Source: Vibrio rhizosphaerae (GTDB lineage: Bacteria > Pseudomonadota > Gammaproteobacteria > Enterobacterales > Vibrionaceae). From it: 64,000 nt of DNA. Of this stretch, positions 35,769-47,019 are shown one piece after another. The stretch is from contig NZ_AP024903.1 in NCBI RefSeq assembly GCF_024347095.1, forward strand, positions 1,302,001-1,366,000, given 5' to 3'. A program made the translations under genes and the position numbers. Position 1 is the stretch's first letter. Every line of letters starts with the position of its first letter. The notes under the pieces are model-generated. The model was not told the DNA's origin and ran no database searches. It saw only the letters and a list, made by a program, of their open reading frames with translations.

Positions 35769-37568
35769 TTATGAGGCAGTTTCAGACGGTGGTGGCACCG
35801 TGGGTAACTGGACAGTGAACCGGGCACCGCCAAGCGGTGATGAGCTGGCATTCAACTGACCGCCCATACTCTGAATAATTTGCTGAGAGATCGACAAACC
35901 CAGTCCGAGTCCATTTTTCTTGGTGGTATAAAAGGGGTCAAAAAGCTGGGATAACGGTTTATCTCCTAATCCTTCCCCATTATCGTCAATATGTATCGTG
36001 AGCTGCTGAGCGTCTTCGGCAAAGCTCAGGATAATCTGTTTATCCGCATGATCATCGAGTGCCTGAATCGCATTGGTCAAAAGATTAATCAGGACTTGTT
36101 CTAAATGGATTGGATTAATATTCAACCAGATAGGCGGTTCCGGGGCCTGTATTTCGAAGTGGATTAGATTTGATTTTATTTGTGCCTGAATCAATTCTCT
36201 GGTCGATAAGATAATGGGATAAAGCTGGACGACGGCTCGTTCATCGTGATCCGACTTGCGGGCAAATGAGCGCAGTTGGGTACTGATTTTCGCCATTCTT
36301 TCCGTCAGCCCCGAGATCCGGTTCAGGTTGTCGTCTGCCCGGTCAATTTTACCGCTGGCCAGAAAGCGTCGGCCATTATCGGCAAAGCTACGGATGGCCG
36401 CGAGTGGGTTATTCAATTCATGACTGATACTGGCGGACATTTGTCCCAGTACCGCAAGTTTGGCAGCCTGAATCAATTCATCTTGTGTTTGTCGCAGTCG
36501 GTGTTCGGTTTTACTGCGTTCTTCAATCTCAAGATGTAACTTCGCGGTTCTTTCCATAACTAAAAATTCAAGCTTTTGCTTTGCTTCCGACTGGAGTTGC
36601 TCAATCTGACGTAATTTATTTTTACGATGATGCACGAGCAACAGAATCAGATAAATAATGGCAAAGACCATGCATGAAATGACCACAAAGCCGAAACTGC
36701 TCCAAAATACCTGAATCTTCGGTGACAGCACACGAATGTTCAGCGGAATGTTCTTCAACGGCCGGCTGCTGACAATAAAGTCACCTTTAATCCAGCCTTG
36801 TTTCGGGTCAATCCATTCAGTGGTTGCTTGATCCATTTTCCCGAGTAACCCCAGCGATTGGATCGTTTGATCAAGATACTGACGGGAATGAAAGATTTCT
36901 GTGCGGATCTTCGGGTCAATAAAGGTGACACTTTTGAACAGCCAGTTTGGCTGACTGGACATAAAAATAATACTGTACGGATCGGTGGCAACAAAGTAAC
37001 TGCTTTTGCTTTTCCAGTTCTCTTCAATCGACGAAAGATCCATTTTCACCACCACGACACCGAGAATCGTCGCAGCATACGTCACCGGATATGCGTAGTA
37101 GTATCCACGTTCCCCGGAAGTTGAGCCCAGCGCGTAGTATTGGCTTTCATTGCCTTGTACTGCTACCTGAAAGTACGGACGCCAGTTGAAATTTCTCCCA
37201 ATAAATGAATGTTTGAGATTCCAGTTACTCGCGGCAATGGTCGTTCCGTGAATATCCAGAAGATAGGTATCAGAAGCTTTGATCGCATCATTGACCTGTT
37301 CAAGATAGTGATTGGTGATATCGATTTGAGCGGAGTTATCGGCCATCGTCAGCGCATCTACCAGTTTTTTATCGGTCGAGAGGAGGCGGGGGATATGGGC
37401 GAACTTATCCAATTTGGTAACCACGTGACTGGCAAAACGTTCTAACTGTGCCTGATGTTCGCTGAGCAGGGCCTGATAACTATACTGCCACACAAGATGC
37501 GCACCGTAGGCAGTCGTTACAACAAAAACAACCATAAAGATAAGATTGAAACGGAACTTAGATACCAT
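35769..37568 (-). CDS. dctB: C4-dicarboxylate sensor histidine kinase DctB
   Basis: A 599-residue membrane sensor. TM1 lies near residues 8-26 and TM2 near 288-310, with a periplasmic double-Cache (PAS-like) domain between that senses dicarboxylates. After a coiled-coil linker comes the HisKA domain with SISHELNNPLAAI and then the HATPase with NLLTNAIQAL, DDNGEGLG and GLGLSIS. It phosphorylates DctD. The order dctB-dctD and nearness to dctPQM match V. cholerae as I recall it. Confidence 0.95.
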   Translation of the reverse strand: MVSKFRFNLIFMVVFVVTTAYGAHLVWQYSYQALLSEHQAQLERFASHVVTKLDKFAHIPRLLSTDKKLVDALTMADNSAQIDITNHYLEQVNDAIKASDTYLLDIHGTTIAASNWNLKHSFIGRNFNWRPYFQVAVQGNESQYYALGSTSGERGYYYAYPVTYAATILGVVVVKMDLSSIEENWKSKSSYFVATDPYSIIFMSSQPNWLFKSVTFIDPKIRTEIFHSRQYLDQTIQSLGLLGKMDQATTEWIDPKQGWIKGDFIVSSRPLKNIPLNIRVLSPKIQVFWSSFGFVVISCMVFAIIYLILLLVHHRKNKLRQIEQLQSEAKQKLEFLVMERTAKLHLEIEERSKTEHRLRQTQDELIQAAKLAVLGQMSASISHELNNPLAAIRSFADNGRRFLASGKIDRADDNLNRISGLTERMAKISTQLRSFARKSDHDERAVVQLYPIILSTRELIQAQIKSNLIHFEIQAPEPPIWLNINPIHLEQVLINLLTNAIQALDDHADKQIILSFAEDAQQLTIHIDDNGEGLGDKPLSQLFDPFYTTKKNGLGLGLSISQQIIQSMGGQLNASSSPLGGARFTVQLPTVPPPSETAS

Positions 37569-38068
37569 CGTTGCACTTGTCAGTGGGAAGAGCCAGTTCT
37601 CTATTTTACTGGGTTTGTCTGAAGAACGGTGATAAACGGTTTCGGGAAGAGCGAAAAAGTAAGATCAGGATCTCTTTTTCAATATTTCACGGAAAAAAAG
37701 CCATTTTTCCCTTGAAAAGCACAATTTTACCCCCAACCTGTCAATCTACGGAGCAATACGGATGGAATTTTTGTCAGGCAGGAGAATAAATTCTGAGCAT
37801 CAGGAATTCGTCTGCTGAGATAGACTCGACAGTTGTGGCTCTGGTCGTTAGAATGTCGCGTCTGAAAAGTATGTCCTGAGTCTGATAGGAGCATATCTGG
37901 AGTATCTCCTGTTGTGGAACGATGATTACTCCACGTCACTGCTCACTATTTATTTCGTTATAGATGTACTCTGAAAGAGTACGGAACATGGATGCAGCCA
38001 AGATTAGCGAATGCGATCTAGGCTCATGATGCTCAGAAGAACTGAGCCAGTTTTGAGGTTTATATAGA
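37569..38068. other. Intergenic region upstream of tig
   Basis: The 500 bases between divergent dctB and tig. I find no gene. A short hairpin, GTACTCT-GAA-AGAGTAC at 37966-37982, sits about 90 bases before tig and may lie in its leader. The many short open frames have no ribosome-binding sites. Confidence 0.5.
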
Positions 38069-39373
38069 ATGCAAGTTACTGTTGAAACGCTAGAAGGCCT
38101 ACAACGCCGTCTGAATATTACTGTTCCTGCTGCCAACATCGAAGATGCTGTGACAGCAGAACTGCGTAACATCGCAAAAAACCGTCGTTTCGATGGTTTC
38201 CGTAAAGGCAAAGTGCCGATGAAAATGGTTGCTAAGATGTATGGCAAAGCAGTACGTCAGGATATCCTTGGTGAAGTGATGCAGCGTCACTTTATCGAAG
38301 CAATTATCCAAGAAAAAGTGAACCCTGCTGGCGCGCCGACATTTACTCCCGTTGAAAGTGAAGAGAATAAAGACTTAGTTTTTAACGCAACGTTTGAAGT
38401 TTATCCTGAAGTTGAGTTGAAAGGCTTGGAAAATATCGAAGTCGAGAAGCCAAACGTTGCAGTAAAAGATGAAGATGTGGCAGAAATGCTTGAAACACTG
38501 CGCAAGCAGCAAGCGACTTGGAAAGAAGTTGACGCGGCTGCAGATGAAGACAAGCGTGTTACACTTAATTTTGTTGGAACCATTGATGGTGAGGAATTTG
38601 AAGGCGGTAAAGCCGAAGACTTCGCACTGGAAATGGGCGCTGGCCGAATGATTCCTGGGTTTGAAGATGGCATCGTTGGTAAAACTGCCGGTATGGAATT
38701 TGAAATCGATGTTACTTTCCCTGAAGACTATCATGCTGAGAATCTGAAAGGTAAAGCAGCAAAATTTGCGATTAAGCTCAGCAAAGTTGAAGAGCGTGAA
38801 TTACCTGAATTGAACGATGAATTCGTCGCGAAGTTCGGTGTGAGTGAAGGCGGTATTGAAGCGCTTCAGACTGAAGTTCGTAAGAATATGGAACGTGAGC
38901 TTAAGCAAGCCGTGAAGCAGCGTATCAAGCAACAAGCAATTGATGGCTTGGTCAAAGAAAATGATATTGACGTTCCGGCTGCATTGATCGATCAAGAAAT
39001 CCAAGTATTGCGTCAACAAGCGGCACAACGTTTCGGTGGCAATTCTGAAGCTGCGGCACAGCTGCCTCGTGAACTGTTCGAAGAACAGGCAAAACGTCGT
39101 GTTGTAGTGGGCTTGCTGCTCGGTGAAGTCATCAAAGCAGATGAACTGAAAGCCGATGACGAAAAAGTTAAAGCACTGATCGAAGACATGGCAACTGCTT
39201 ATGAAGATCCACAAGAAGTTGTGACCTATTATGAGCAAAACGAAGAGCTCATGAATAACATGCGTAACGTTGCACTTGAAGAGCAAGCGATTGATGCGAT
39301 CCTTGCGAAAGCAAAAGTTTCTGAGAAAGAAGTAAGCTTCAATGAGCTGATGAACTCTCAGAACGCTGCTTAA
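38069..39373 (+). CDS. tig: Trigger factor
   Basis: The 434-residue ribosome-bound chaperone and prolyl isomerase, the same length class as E. coli (432). The N-terminal ribosome-binding signature is [13 protein letters not shown] near residues 44-56. The FKBP-type domain covers about 150-245 ([26 protein letters not shown]), and a helical C-terminal arm domain follows. First gene of the tig-clpP-clpX-lon series, with a leaky hairpin before clpP. Confidence 0.97.
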   Translation: MQVTVETLEGLQRRLNITVPAANIEDAVTAELRNIAKNRRFDGFRKGKVPMKMVAKMYGKAVRQDILGEVMQRHFIEAIIQEKVNPAGAPTFTPVESEENKDLVFNATFEVYPEVELKGLENIEVEKPNVAVKDEDVAEMLETLRKQQATWKEVDAAADEDKRVTLNFVGTIDGEEFEGGKAEDFALEMGAGRMIPGFEDGIVGKTAGMEFEIDVTFPEDYHAENLKGKAAKFAIKLSKVEERELPELNDEFVAKFGVSEGGIEALQTEVRKNMERELKQAVKQRIKQQAIDGLVKENDIDVPAALIDQEIQVLRQQAAQRFGGNSEAAAQLPRELFEEQAKRRVVVGLLLGEVIKADELKADDEKVKALIEDMATAYEDPQEVVTYYEQNEELMNNMRNVALEEQAIDAILAKAKVSEKEVSFNELMNSQNAA

Positions 39374-39425
39374 TTAGGCAATATGTATCATAGAAGGTTG
39401 ACTAAAGGTTAACTATTCTGATAAC

Positions 39426-39464
39426 AATGGTCCGCATGATCTCCGTCATCGGACCATTTATTTT
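39426..39464 (+). terminator. Hairpin between tig and clpP
   Basis: AATGGTCCG (39426-39434) pairs with CGGACCATT (39450-39458), with four further pairs inside after one bulge, followed by TATTTT. It is likely a partial terminator reducing readthrough into clpP. Confidence 0.65.
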
Positions 39465-39478
39465 AGGGATATAAGAAT

Positions 39479-40105
39479 ATGAGCTACCAAGAAAAAAATG
39501 AAATGTCGTCAATCCTGAACGCCTTAGTACCCATGGTGGTAGAGCAGACCTCCCGAGGAGAACGCTCTTATGATATTTATTCCCGTCTGTTGAAAGAGCG
39601 TATTATCTTTTTGACCGGTCAGGTTGAAGATCAGATGGCAAATCTTATCGTGGCTCAGCTCCTTTTCCTGGAATCAGAAAACCCGGATAAAGACATCTTC
39701 TTGTACATCAACTCCCCGGGAGGAAGTGTTGATGCCGGGTTGTCGATTTATGATACCATGGAGTTTATCAAACCTGATGTGAGTACGGTATGTATGGGTC
39801 AGGCATGTTCGATGGGTGCTTTTTTACTTGCGGGCGGCACTGCTGGAAAACGCTTCATGCTGCCAAATGCACGAGCGATGATTCATCAACCGTTGGGTGG
39901 TTTTGGCGGTCAGGCATCTGATATTCAGATTCATACGCAGGAAATTTTGAAGATTAAACAAAAATTGAATGATCTTCTCGCCAAACATACCGGGCAGCCA
40001 CTGGATGTCATTGAACGTGATACAGATCGGGATAATTTTATGTCTGCGCAGCAGGCTGTCGATTACGGTCTGGTTGATGCAGTATTGACGCATCGGGGCA
40101 AATAG
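39479..40105 (+). CDS. clpP: ATP-dependent Clp protease proteolytic subunit ClpP
   Basis: The canonical 208-residue ClpP. The triad is Ser111 ([11 protein letters not shown]), His136 (MIHQPLGG) and Asp185 (DTDRDNFMS), numbered with the propeptide. It forms the tetradecameric chamber used by ClpX and ClpA. The next gene is clpX, 85 bases downstream. Compare the Asn-substituted paralogue at 33.6 kb. Confidence 0.98.
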   Translation: MSYQEKNEMSSILNALVPMVVEQTSRGERSYDIYSRLLKERIIFLTGQVEDQMANLIVAQLLFLESENPDKDIFLYINSPGGSVDAGLSIYDTMEFIKPDVSTVCMGQACSMGAFLLAGGTAGKRFMLPNARAMIHQPLGGFGGQASDIQIHTQEILKIKQKLNDLLAKHTGQPLDVIERDTDRDNFMSAQQAVDYGLVDAVLTHRGK

Positions 40106-40190
40106 GCTGATAGTGCTTTCATTTGAATAGCGCAATTTGATACAAATTGATATAAACTCAGCATATGGATAAAGGCTAAGAGGTTAGCGA

Positions 40191-41465
40191 ATGACAGATA
40201 AAAGCAAAGAGAGTGGTAAACTGTTGTACTGCTCTTTCTGTGGCAAAAGCCAACACGAAGTTCGCAAACTGATCGCAGGTCCTTCTGTTTACATTTGTGA
40301 TGAATGTGTCGATCTATGTAACGACATTATACGAGAAGAAATTAAGGATGCACTTCCGAAGAAAGAGTCAACGGCATTACCAACGCCGCGTGAGATTCGG
40401 GATCATCTTAATGACTATGTGATTGGTCAAGAGCACGCGAAAAAAGTGCTTGCGGTCGCTGTTTATAATCACTACAAGCGTCTGCGTAATGGTGATAAGA
40501 CCAGTGAAGGTGTTGAACTCGGTAAGAGTAATATCCTGCTGATTGGGCCAACAGGGAGCGGTAAAACTTTATTGGCCGAAACTCTGGCTCGCTTTTTGGA
40601 TGTGCCATTTACAATGGCGGATGCAACAACACTGACTGAAGCAGGTTATGTCGGGGAAGATGTTGAAAACATCATCCAGAAGTTACTGCAAAAATGTGAT
40701 TACGATGTGGCTAAGGCCGAGCGGGGGATTGTTTACATCGATGAAATTGATAAGATTTCGCGCAAATCTGAAAACCCGTCGATTACACGAGACGTTTCTG
40801 GTGAAGGTGTACAACAAGCCTTGTTGAAACTGATTGAAGGGACCGTTGCTTCTGTACCTCCTCAGGGTGGCAGAAAACACCCACAACAGGAATTCTTGCA
40901 AGTTGATACATCAAAAATCTTGTTTATCTGCGGGGGGGCGTTTGCCGGACTGGATAAAGTCATCGAGCAACGTGTCGCGACAGGAACCGGCATCGGCTTT
41001 GGTGCTGAAGTTCGTTCCAAAGATGAAATCAAGACAGTCGGCGAACTGTTTACACAGGTTGAGCCGGAAGATTTAGTGAAGTACGGGTTAATTCCAGAAT
41101 TCATTGGTCGTCTGCCTGTGACCGCAACACTGACCGAATTGGATGAAGCCGCACTGATACAGATTCTGTGTGAGCCGAAGAATGCGCTGACCAAGCAGTA
41201 TGGTGCACTTTTCGAACTTGAAGATGTTGATTTAGAGTTCAGAGAAGATGCATTACGTGCGATTGCGAAAAAAGCAATGACGCGTAAAACCGGTGCTCGC
41301 GGACTGCGTTCGATTCTTGAAAGTGTGTTGTTAGAAACTATGTATGAGTTACCATCAGTAAATGATGTGAGTAAGGTTGTCATTGATGAATCAGTCATTA
41401 ATGGCGAATCTGCACCATTGCTCATCTACTCTAACAATGAGAATCAGGCCGCCGGTGCCGAATAA
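40191..41465 (+). CDS. clpX: ATP-dependent Clp protease ATPase subunit ClpX
   Basis: A 424-residue AAA+ unfoldase, identical in length to E. coli ClpX. The N-terminal zinc-binding domain has [11 protein letters not shown] and CDECVDLC. The AAA+ module has Walker [16 protein letters not shown], the pore loop [16 protein letters not shown] (Walker B) and the ClpP-docking IGF-type loop (IGFGAEVR). It selects and unfolds substrates for ClpP. A strong terminator follows. Confidence 0.98.
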   Translation: MTDKSKESGKLLYCSFCGKSQHEVRKLIAGPSVYICDECVDLCNDIIREEIKDALPKKESTALPTPREIRDHLNDYVIGQEHAKKVLAVAVYNHYKRLRNGDKTSEGVELGKSNILLIGPTGSGKTLLAETLARFLDVPFTMADATTLTEAGYVGEDVENIIQKLLQKCDYDVAKAERGIVYIDEIDKISRKSENPSITRDVSGEGVQQALLKLIEGTVASVPPQGGRKHPQQEFLQVDTSKILFICGGAFAGLDKVIEQRVATGTGIGFGAEVRSKDEIKTVGELFTQVEPEDLVKYGLIPEFIGRLPVTATLTELDEAALIQILCEPKNALTKQYGALFELEDVDLEFREDALRAIAKKAMTRKTGARGLRSILESVLLETMYELPSVNDVSKVVIDESVINGESAPLLIYSNNENQAAGAE

Positions 41466-41482
41466 TTCAGCAAAGTCTCACG

Positions 41483-41511
41483 AAGGAGGTATGATTACCT
41501 CCTTTTTTTTA
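41483..41511 (+). terminator. Terminator after clpX
   Basis: AAGGAGGT (41483-41490) and ACCTCCTT (41497-41504) around ATGATT, followed by six more T residues. Confidence 0.93.
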
Positions 41512-41519
41512 TTCTACGA

Positions 41520-41547
41520 TTGAATCCCATTGTTTAGACCCCATATA
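41520..41547 (+). promoter_or_regulatory. Candidate sigma-32 heat-shock promoter of lon
   Basis: TTGAAT at 41520-41525 and CCCCATATA at 41539-41547, 13 bases apart, match the sigma-32 pattern (CTTGAAA, CCCCATnTA). The CCCCATATACTG stretch is, from memory, the same as in the E. coli lon promoter. It lies 34 bases before the lon ATG. Confidence 0.75.
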
Positions 41548-41581
41548 CTGCCATATAGACAGAAGCGGAAGAGAGAAGAAT

Positions 41582-43936
41582 ATGAACTTGGAACGTTCCG
41601 AGCGTATAGAGATCCCCGTATTGCCACTGCGAGACGTTGTGGTTTATCCACATATGGTTATTCCTTTATTTGTTGGCCGTGAAAAATCAATCCAATGTCT
41701 TGAAGCTGCAATGGACAATGACAAGCAGGTTCTTTTAGTCGCTCAAAAGCAAGCAGAAACCGATGAGCCGACCATTGATGATTTGTTTGATGTCGGCACG
41801 GTCGCGACGATTTTACAACTCCTTAAATTACCGGACGGTACGGTGAAAGTGCTGGTGGAAGGCCAACAGCGCGCACAGGTCGAATCGTTTGTTGAAGGTG
41901 ATTTTTTCTCTGCGCAAGCGCGTTACCTAATCACCCCCGAGCTCGATGAGAAAGAGCAAGAAGTGATTGTTCGCAGTGCGATTAATCAGTTTGAAGGGTT
42001 TATCAAGCTGAATAAGAAAATTCCACCAGAAGTTTTAACCGCTTTAAATGGTATCGATGAAGCCGCTCGTCTGGCTGATACGATTGCCGCCCATATGCCT
42101 TTGAAGCTTGTGGATAAGCAGCAAGTTCTTGAAATTATTGATGTGGTTGAGCGTCTGGAATTTTTGATGGGCCAGATGGAATCTGAAATTGATTTGCTGC
42201 AGGTTGAGAAGCGTATTCGTAACCGAGTGAAGAAACAGATGGAGAAATCTCAGCGTGAGTATTATCTGAATGAGCAGATGAAAGCTATTCAGAAAGAGCT
42301 GGGTGAAATGGACGACGCGCCTGATGAATTTGAGACATTGAAGAAGAAAATTGAAGATTCAAAGATGCCTCAGGAAGCGCGTGAAAAGACCGAACAGGAA
42401 CTGCAGAAACTGAAAATGATGTCTCCAATGTCTGCTGAAGCTACGGTGGTGCGGAGTTACATCGATTGGATGGTGAATGTTCCTTGGTCGAAACGTTCGA
42501 AAGTGAAGAAAGATTTGGCGAAAGCAGAAGTGATTTTAAATGAAGATCACTATGGGCTGGAGCGGGTAAAAGAGCGCATTTTAGAGTATCTTGCGGTTCA
42601 AAACCGAATTCAAAAACTGAAAGGTCCTATTCTTTGTTTGGTTGGTCCTCCGGGTGTAGGTAAGACATCTCTGGGGCGTTCTATTGCTGCTGCCACTGGG
42701 CGAAAATATACCCGTATGGCGTTGGGTGGTGTGCGCGATGAAGCAGAAATTCGTGGCCATCGACGCACTTATATCGGTTCGTTACCCGGTAAGCTGATAC
42801 AGAAAATGTCCAAGGTTGGTGTGAAGAACCCTCTGTTCCTTCTGGATGAGATTGATAAGATGGCATCTGATATGAGAGGGGATCCGTCATCGGCATTGCT
42901 TGAGGTTCTTGACCCAGAGCAAAATAATGCCTTTAACGATCACTATCTCGAAGTCGATTATGACTTATCTGATGTGATGTTTGTGGCAACATCAAATTCA
43001 ATGAATATTCCCGGACCACTGTTAGATCGGATGGAAGTGATTCGTCTGTCGGGTTATACCGAAGATGAAAAATTGAATATTGCCAAACGACATCTGGTTT
43101 CTAAGCAGGTTGAACGAAATGGTCTGAAGCCGGCAGAGATTGAGATTGATGACTCTGCAATCATCGGTATTATCCGTTACTACACCAGAGAAGCGGGTGT
43201 ACGTAATTTGGAACGGGAAATTTCGAAAATTTGCCGCAAAGCCGTGAAGAAAATTCTGCTGAATAAAGATATCAAGCTTGTGACGGTCACTCAGGATAAC
43301 TTGAAAGAATTCTTAGGCGTGCAGCGTTTTGATTTCGGTAAAGCTGAAGAAAGTAACCGTATTGGTCAGGTGACCGGTCTTGCATGGACAGAAGTCGGTG
43401 GTGATCTGCTGACAATTGAAGCGCAGTCCATGGTCGGTAAAGGGAAATTAACTCAGACCGGTTCGTTGGGCGATGTGATGCAAGAATCGATTCAGGCCGC
43501 CATGACCGTGGTTCGATCACGTGCAGACAAATTGGGGATCAATAGTGATTTCCATGAAAAACGTGATATCCATGTGCATGTTCCTGAAGGTGCTACACCG
43601 AAAGATGGCCCAAGTGCTGGTACTGCAATGTGTACGGCACTTGTGTCTTGTCTGACTGGTAATCCAGTGAAAGCAGATGTCGCCATGACAGGTGAAATTA
43701 CATTACGGGGTGAAGTCCTACCGATTGGTGGTTTAAAAGAAAAATTGCTTGCCGCGCATCGCGGGGGAATAAAAACCGTCCTAATCCCGAAAGATAATGA
43801 ACGTGATCTGGAAGAAATTCCTGACAATGTCATTGCTGATCTGAAAGTCATTCCTGTGCAATGGATTGATGAGGTTCTGTCTGTCGCTTTGGAGCGCGCT
43901 CCGTTAGGGGTTGAGTTTGAGTCTCAAAAAGAGTGA
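41582..43936 (+). CDS. lon: ATP-dependent protease Lon
   Basis: A 784-residue protease, the same length as E. coli Lon. An N-terminal substrate-recognition domain and coiled coil precede the AAA+ domain with [11 protein letters not shown] and FLLDEIDKM; the C-terminal protease domain carries the Ser-Lys dyad with the nucleophile in [11 protein letters not shown]. It degrades misfolded proteins and regulators, including quorum and SOS proteins in other bacteria. It is expressed from its own heat-shock-like promoter and followed by a terminator and hupB. Confidence 0.98.
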   Translation: MNLERSERIEIPVLPLRDVVVYPHMVIPLFVGREKSIQCLEAAMDNDKQVLLVAQKQAETDEPTIDDLFDVGTVATILQLLKLPDGTVKVLVEGQQRAQVESFVEGDFFSAQARYLITPELDEKEQEVIVRSAINQFEGFIKLNKKIPPEVLTALNGIDEAARLADTIAAHMPLKLVDKQQVLEIIDVVERLEFLMGQMESEIDLLQVEKRIRNRVKKQMEKSQREYYLNEQMKAIQKELGEMDDAPDEFETLKKKIEDSKMPQEAREKTEQELQKLKMMSPMSAEATVVRSYIDWMVNVPWSKRSKVKKDLAKAEVILNEDHYGLERVKERILEYLAVQNRIQKLKGPILCLVGPPGVGKTSLGRSIAAATGRKYTRMALGGVRDEAEIRGHRRTYIGSLPGKLIQKMSKVGVKNPLFLLDEIDKMASDMRGDPSSALLEVLDPEQNNAFNDHYLEVDYDLSDVMFVATSNSMNIPGPLLDRMEVIRLSGYTEDEKLNIAKRHLVSKQVERNGLKPAEIEIDDSAIIGIIRYYTREAGVRNLEREISKICRKAVKKILLNKDIKLVTVTQDNLKEFLGVQRFDFGKAEESNRIGQVTGLAWTEVGGDLLTIEAQSMVGKGKLTQTGSLGDVMQESIQAAMTVVRSRADKLGINSDFHEKRDIHVHVPEGATPKDGPSAGTAMCTALVSCLTGNPVKADVAMTGEITLRGEVLPIGGLKEKLLAAHRGGIKTVLIPKDNERDLEEIPDNVIADLKVIPVQWIDEVLSVALERAPLGVEFESQKE

Positions 43937-43962
43937 TATACAGCAAAAATAACTAAAAGTTT

Positions 43963-44002
43963 ACGCTGATTCGCATAAAAAGGCTTGTCAGCGTTTTTTT
44001 TG
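43963..44002 (+). terminator. Terminator after lon
   Basis: ACGCTGA (43963-43969) pairs with TCAGCGT (43988-43994), followed by seven more T residues. The 18-base loop is long. Confidence 0.8.
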
Positions 44003-44005
44003 GAG

Positions 44006-44026
44006 GCCATAGTTACTGACTATGGC
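44006..44026. repeat. 8-bp inverted repeat upstream of hupB
   Basis: GCCATAGT (44006-44013) and ACTATGGC (44019-44026) around a 5-base loop, about 100 bases before hupB. It may be part of the hupB control region. Confidence 0.5.
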
Positions 44027-44125
44027 TTAAGCCCTGATACAACAAGGCTTTAAGCCATTTTTCAGACTTAATGGAACAAAAAATCACCTTTAAATATAAC
44101 GATAGGTGAAGAAAGGGGAATCACA

Positions 44126-44398
44126 GTGAATAAAACACAATTAATCGATAAAATTGCGTCAGATGCTGAAATCTCTAAAGCATCTGCGGGCCGTGCTCTT
44201 GATGCATTCATTGATGCAGTCAGTGGTACACTCGAGTCTGGTGAGCAAGTTGCTCTGGTTGGGTTTGGAACATTCAGTGTTCGTACTCGCGCAGCCCGCA
44301 CCGGTCGTAATCCGAAAACAGGGGATGAGATCCAAATCCCTGAAGCGAAGGTTCCTGCTTTCAAAGCGGGTAAAGCTCTGAAAGACGCGTGTAACTAA
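44126..44398 (+). CDS. hupB: DNA-binding protein HU-beta
   Basis: A 90-residue HU subunit matching E. coli HupB in length and in [22 protein letters not shown], the DNA-clamping beta arm. It starts with GTG at 44126, preceded by AAAGGGG. It bends and compacts DNA as a dimer with HU-alpha. The order lon-hupB-ppiD is the standard gammaproteobacterial one. Confidence 0.97.
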   Translation: MNKTQLIDKIASDAEISKASAGRALDAFIDAVSGTLESGEQVALVGFGTFSVRTRAARTGRNPKTGDEIQIPEAKVPAFKAGKALKDACN

Positions 44399-44649
44399 TT
44401 CAGTCGCACAAAATTTTGCTAATTGAGGCAAAATTAAGTCAAACGTTTTGAAAATATGCGCATCATAGTGATGCGCATTTCTTTTTTCTGATATTATCGC
44501 CTCATTCGCTTTGAATATAGTTGCTTCTGAAAACTATCCAGAGTTGAACGTCTTTTGATGATAGAAATCATTGACTTCAGAATCGATAGTTTTGAGAAAC
44601 AGAGTATTTTACTGAGTAAGTGGCCATTAAGCCGGAGAATGATTAAATT

Positions 44650-46503
44650 ATGATGGATCGGTTGCGCGAAGGTGTGAATAGCATCGCGATTAAGATTATC
44701 CTTGGATTGATAATCTTGTCATTTGTATTTGCGGGAGTCAGTAGCTACCTGGTTGGTGGTAGTAATAATGCAGCAGCAAAGGTTGGCAGCACAAAGATAG
44801 GCCGGGCAGAGTTCGAACAAGCTTATCAAAATGAGCGGAGCAGAATGCAATCACAATTAGGTGATTACTTCTCGAACCTGCTTGCTGATCCGAGTTATGT
44901 TGCATCTTTCCGCCGTTCTGTATTAGATAAAATGGTGAATGATGTTCTGCTTGAACAGCATGCCGAAGCGCTGGGTTTAAGAATTAGTGATGAACAGGTC
45001 CGTCAGGCGATTGTGGACATGCCACAATTCCAGTCGAACGGCAAGTTTGATCAGGATATTTATCAAACAGCATTGCGTCGTGCAGGCTTTTCTCCTGACT
45101 CTTTTGCAACATTCTTAAGAAGTGATTTGTTACGTAACCAACTTCTGACAGCGGTTCAAGCCAGTGATTTTTCTTTGGATAGTGAGGTCGATGCCCAGGC
45201 GGCATTGCTTGCTCAGAAGCGGGAAATCAGAACGATTAAGCTTGCAACAGACGATTATGCGAAGAAGATTCAACTCAGTGATGAAGATTTGAATGCATAC
45301 TACAAATCTCATGAAGACAATTTCATGCGTCCGGAGCAATTCAAAGTTTCCTACCTTGAGTTGTCAGCAAACAAACTGAAGTCATCGATCAAAGTCACGG
45401 ATAATGAGGCTGAAAAGTATTATCAGGATCATGCTGACCAATATTCGACAAAAGCACAGCGCAAAGTCAGTCATATCCTAGTGAATGATGAGAAACAGGC
45501 GGACGCTTTACTGAAACAACTGAAAGGTGGCGCTGATTTCTCAGCACTGGCCAAAAAGGATTCTCAGGATCCGGGAAGTGCCAGTAAAGGTGGTGAGATG
45601 GATTGGTTTGAAAAAGGTGCGATGGATCCTGCGTTTGAAGAAGCGGCATTTGCACTGAAGAATGTCGGTGATCTCTCTGGTGTTGTGAAATCGAACTTTG
45701 GCTATCACATCATTAAATTGGACGCGCTGAAACCTGCGAAAGTCAAACCTTTTGCAGAAGTTAAAGATGATGTTATCGCATCGATTCGGGACGAGCGGGC
45801 GCTTGACCGTTTTTATCAATTACAGAGTGATCTAGAAAAAGTTGCTTTTGAAAGCCCGGATTCTCTGGATGAAGCAGCCAAAGCTATCCAAGAGAAGGTT
45901 CATACGACTGATTTTGTGGCGTTGACGGATTTGCCAGAAATTTTGCGTGCTGCGCCAGTTCAGAAAGCGTTAGATAACCCAGAAGTCAAAAATGAAGGTT
46001 TAAATTCGTCTGTGGTTGAGGTCGCGCCTGAAGATGTTGTGGTTGTTCGTATTGAAGAGCGTCGCCCAGAAACATTACTGCCTTTCGATACTGTGAAAGC
46101 ACAGGTTGTAGAGGCGTTGTCTAAAGTGAAGGCTGAGCAGCAAACAGAAGCAATTGCTGAGAAGGTACTTGCCGGCTTAAAACAGGGTGACATGGCAGCA
46201 CTTGAGAGCAACAAGCTCAAATTTGGTGAGCTAACGATGATTGATCGGAGCTCGCCGCTGGCACGGTCAGTTTTTGCAATGCAAAAGCCACAAGATGGCC
46301 AGCCTGTTTACGGACAAACGAAAGATCATCAAGGCAATATTGTATTAGTTGAGCTAACGAAGGTTGAATCTAAGACGGATAAGCAATTAACTCAGCAGCT
46401 AGCTGTCCAGATGCAACGGTTGAATCGCCAACAAGATCTCTCTGGTCTTTTGAATATCTTAAGAGAGCAAACCGATATCGAGTATTATCTTGCGACACAG
46501 TGA
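44650..46503 (+). CDS. ppiD: Periplasmic folding chaperone PpiD
   Basis: A 617-residue membrane-anchored chaperone. The N-terminus MMDRLREG is followed by a single helix (IILGLIILSFVFAGVSSYL), a SurA-like helical region (residues 40-200), one parvulin domain (about 265-360, KVSHILVNDE and FGYHIIKL) and a C-terminal helical part. It is associated with SecYEG and helps newly exported proteins. A terminator follows 30 bases after the stop. Confidence 0.96.
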   Translation: MMDRLREGVNSIAIKIILGLIILSFVFAGVSSYLVGGSNNAAAKVGSTKIGRAEFEQAYQNERSRMQSQLGDYFSNLLADPSYVASFRRSVLDKMVNDVLLEQHAEALGLRISDEQVRQAIVDMPQFQSNGKFDQDIYQTALRRAGFSPDSFATFLRSDLLRNQLLTAVQASDFSLDSEVDAQAALLAQKREIRTIKLATDDYAKKIQLSDEDLNAYYKSHEDNFMRPEQFKVSYLELSANKLKSSIKVTDNEAEKYYQDHADQYSTKAQRKVSHILVNDEKQADALLKQLKGGADFSALAKKDSQDPGSASKGGEMDWFEKGAMDPAFEEAAFALKNVGDLSGVVKSNFGYHIIKLDALKPAKVKPFAEVKDDVIASIRDERALDRFYQLQSDLEKVAFESPDSLDEAAKAIQEKVHTTDFVALTDLPEILRAAPVQKALDNPEVKNEGLNSSVVEVAPEDVVVVRIEERRPETLLPFDTVKAQVVEALSKVKAEQQTEAIAEKVLAGLKQGDMAALESNKLKFGELTMIDRSSPLARSVFAMQKPQDGQPVYGQTKDHQGNIVLVELTKVESKTDKQLTQQLAVQMQRLNRQQDLSGLLNILREQTDIEYYLATQ

Positions 46504-46532
46504 TAAGCCGGATGTAACTGATATGTTTGTTG

Positions 46533-46564
46533 AGACGGGCTACTTTTGTAGCCCGTTTTAATTT
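46533..46564 (+). terminator. Terminator after ppiD
   Basis: ACGGGCTAC (46535-46543) and GTAGCCCGT (46548-46556) around TTTT, followed by TTTAATTT. Confidence 0.88.
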
Positions 46565-46638
46565 GTATCGGTCGGTATCGTATTTTTAGCAAGCTTCGCT
46601 AGGATGAGTCTGAAATTTTTAATTTGGAGATAAATCTT

Positions 46639-46941
46639 ATGCTTAAAATATTACTTCTTTCTGTCCTATCAATTATCTGTCTGCCATTACATACCGTCTA
46701 TGCTGCAGATAAGCCAGCATCCGCTGTGATGAATGAACGCCCCGCCAATGTCGTTAATATCAACAGTGCAACAGCTGAAGAGGTTGCTGCAACACTCAGT
46801 GGTATTGGGCTCAAGAAAGCACAAGCTCTCGTCAATTACAGAGAAGAGCACGGGCCATTTACTCAGATAGAGGATATTACGGCAGTAAAGGGAATTGGTC
46901 CGTCACTAATCGAGAAGAACCGTCGTCGGATAAGCTTGTAG
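46639..46941 (+). CDS. comEA: ComEA-like helix-hairpin-helix DNA-binding protein
   Basis: A 100-residue secreted protein: signal peptide to about residue 23 (HTVYAAD), a short linker, then a double helix-hairpin-helix with VNINSATAEEVAATLSGIG and ITAVKGIGPSLIEKN. In V. cholerae, periplasmic ComEA binds incoming DNA and ratchets it in during natural transformation. ATG 46639 follows GGAG; the frame open from 46624 is not needed. The convergent luxN2 begins its 3' end 78 bases away. Confidence 0.93.
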   Translation: MLKILLLSVLSIICLPLHTVYAADKPASAVMNERPANVVNINSATAEEVAATLSGIGLKKAQALVNYREEHGPFTQIEDITAVKGIGPSLIEKNRRRISL

Positions 46942-47019
46942 TCGCAGCCATTGCTCGGATGAAATAGCCTTTACTATTCCTGTGGCAAGCTCATATTTAG
47001 ATAGATAATCAAGTGCCTA

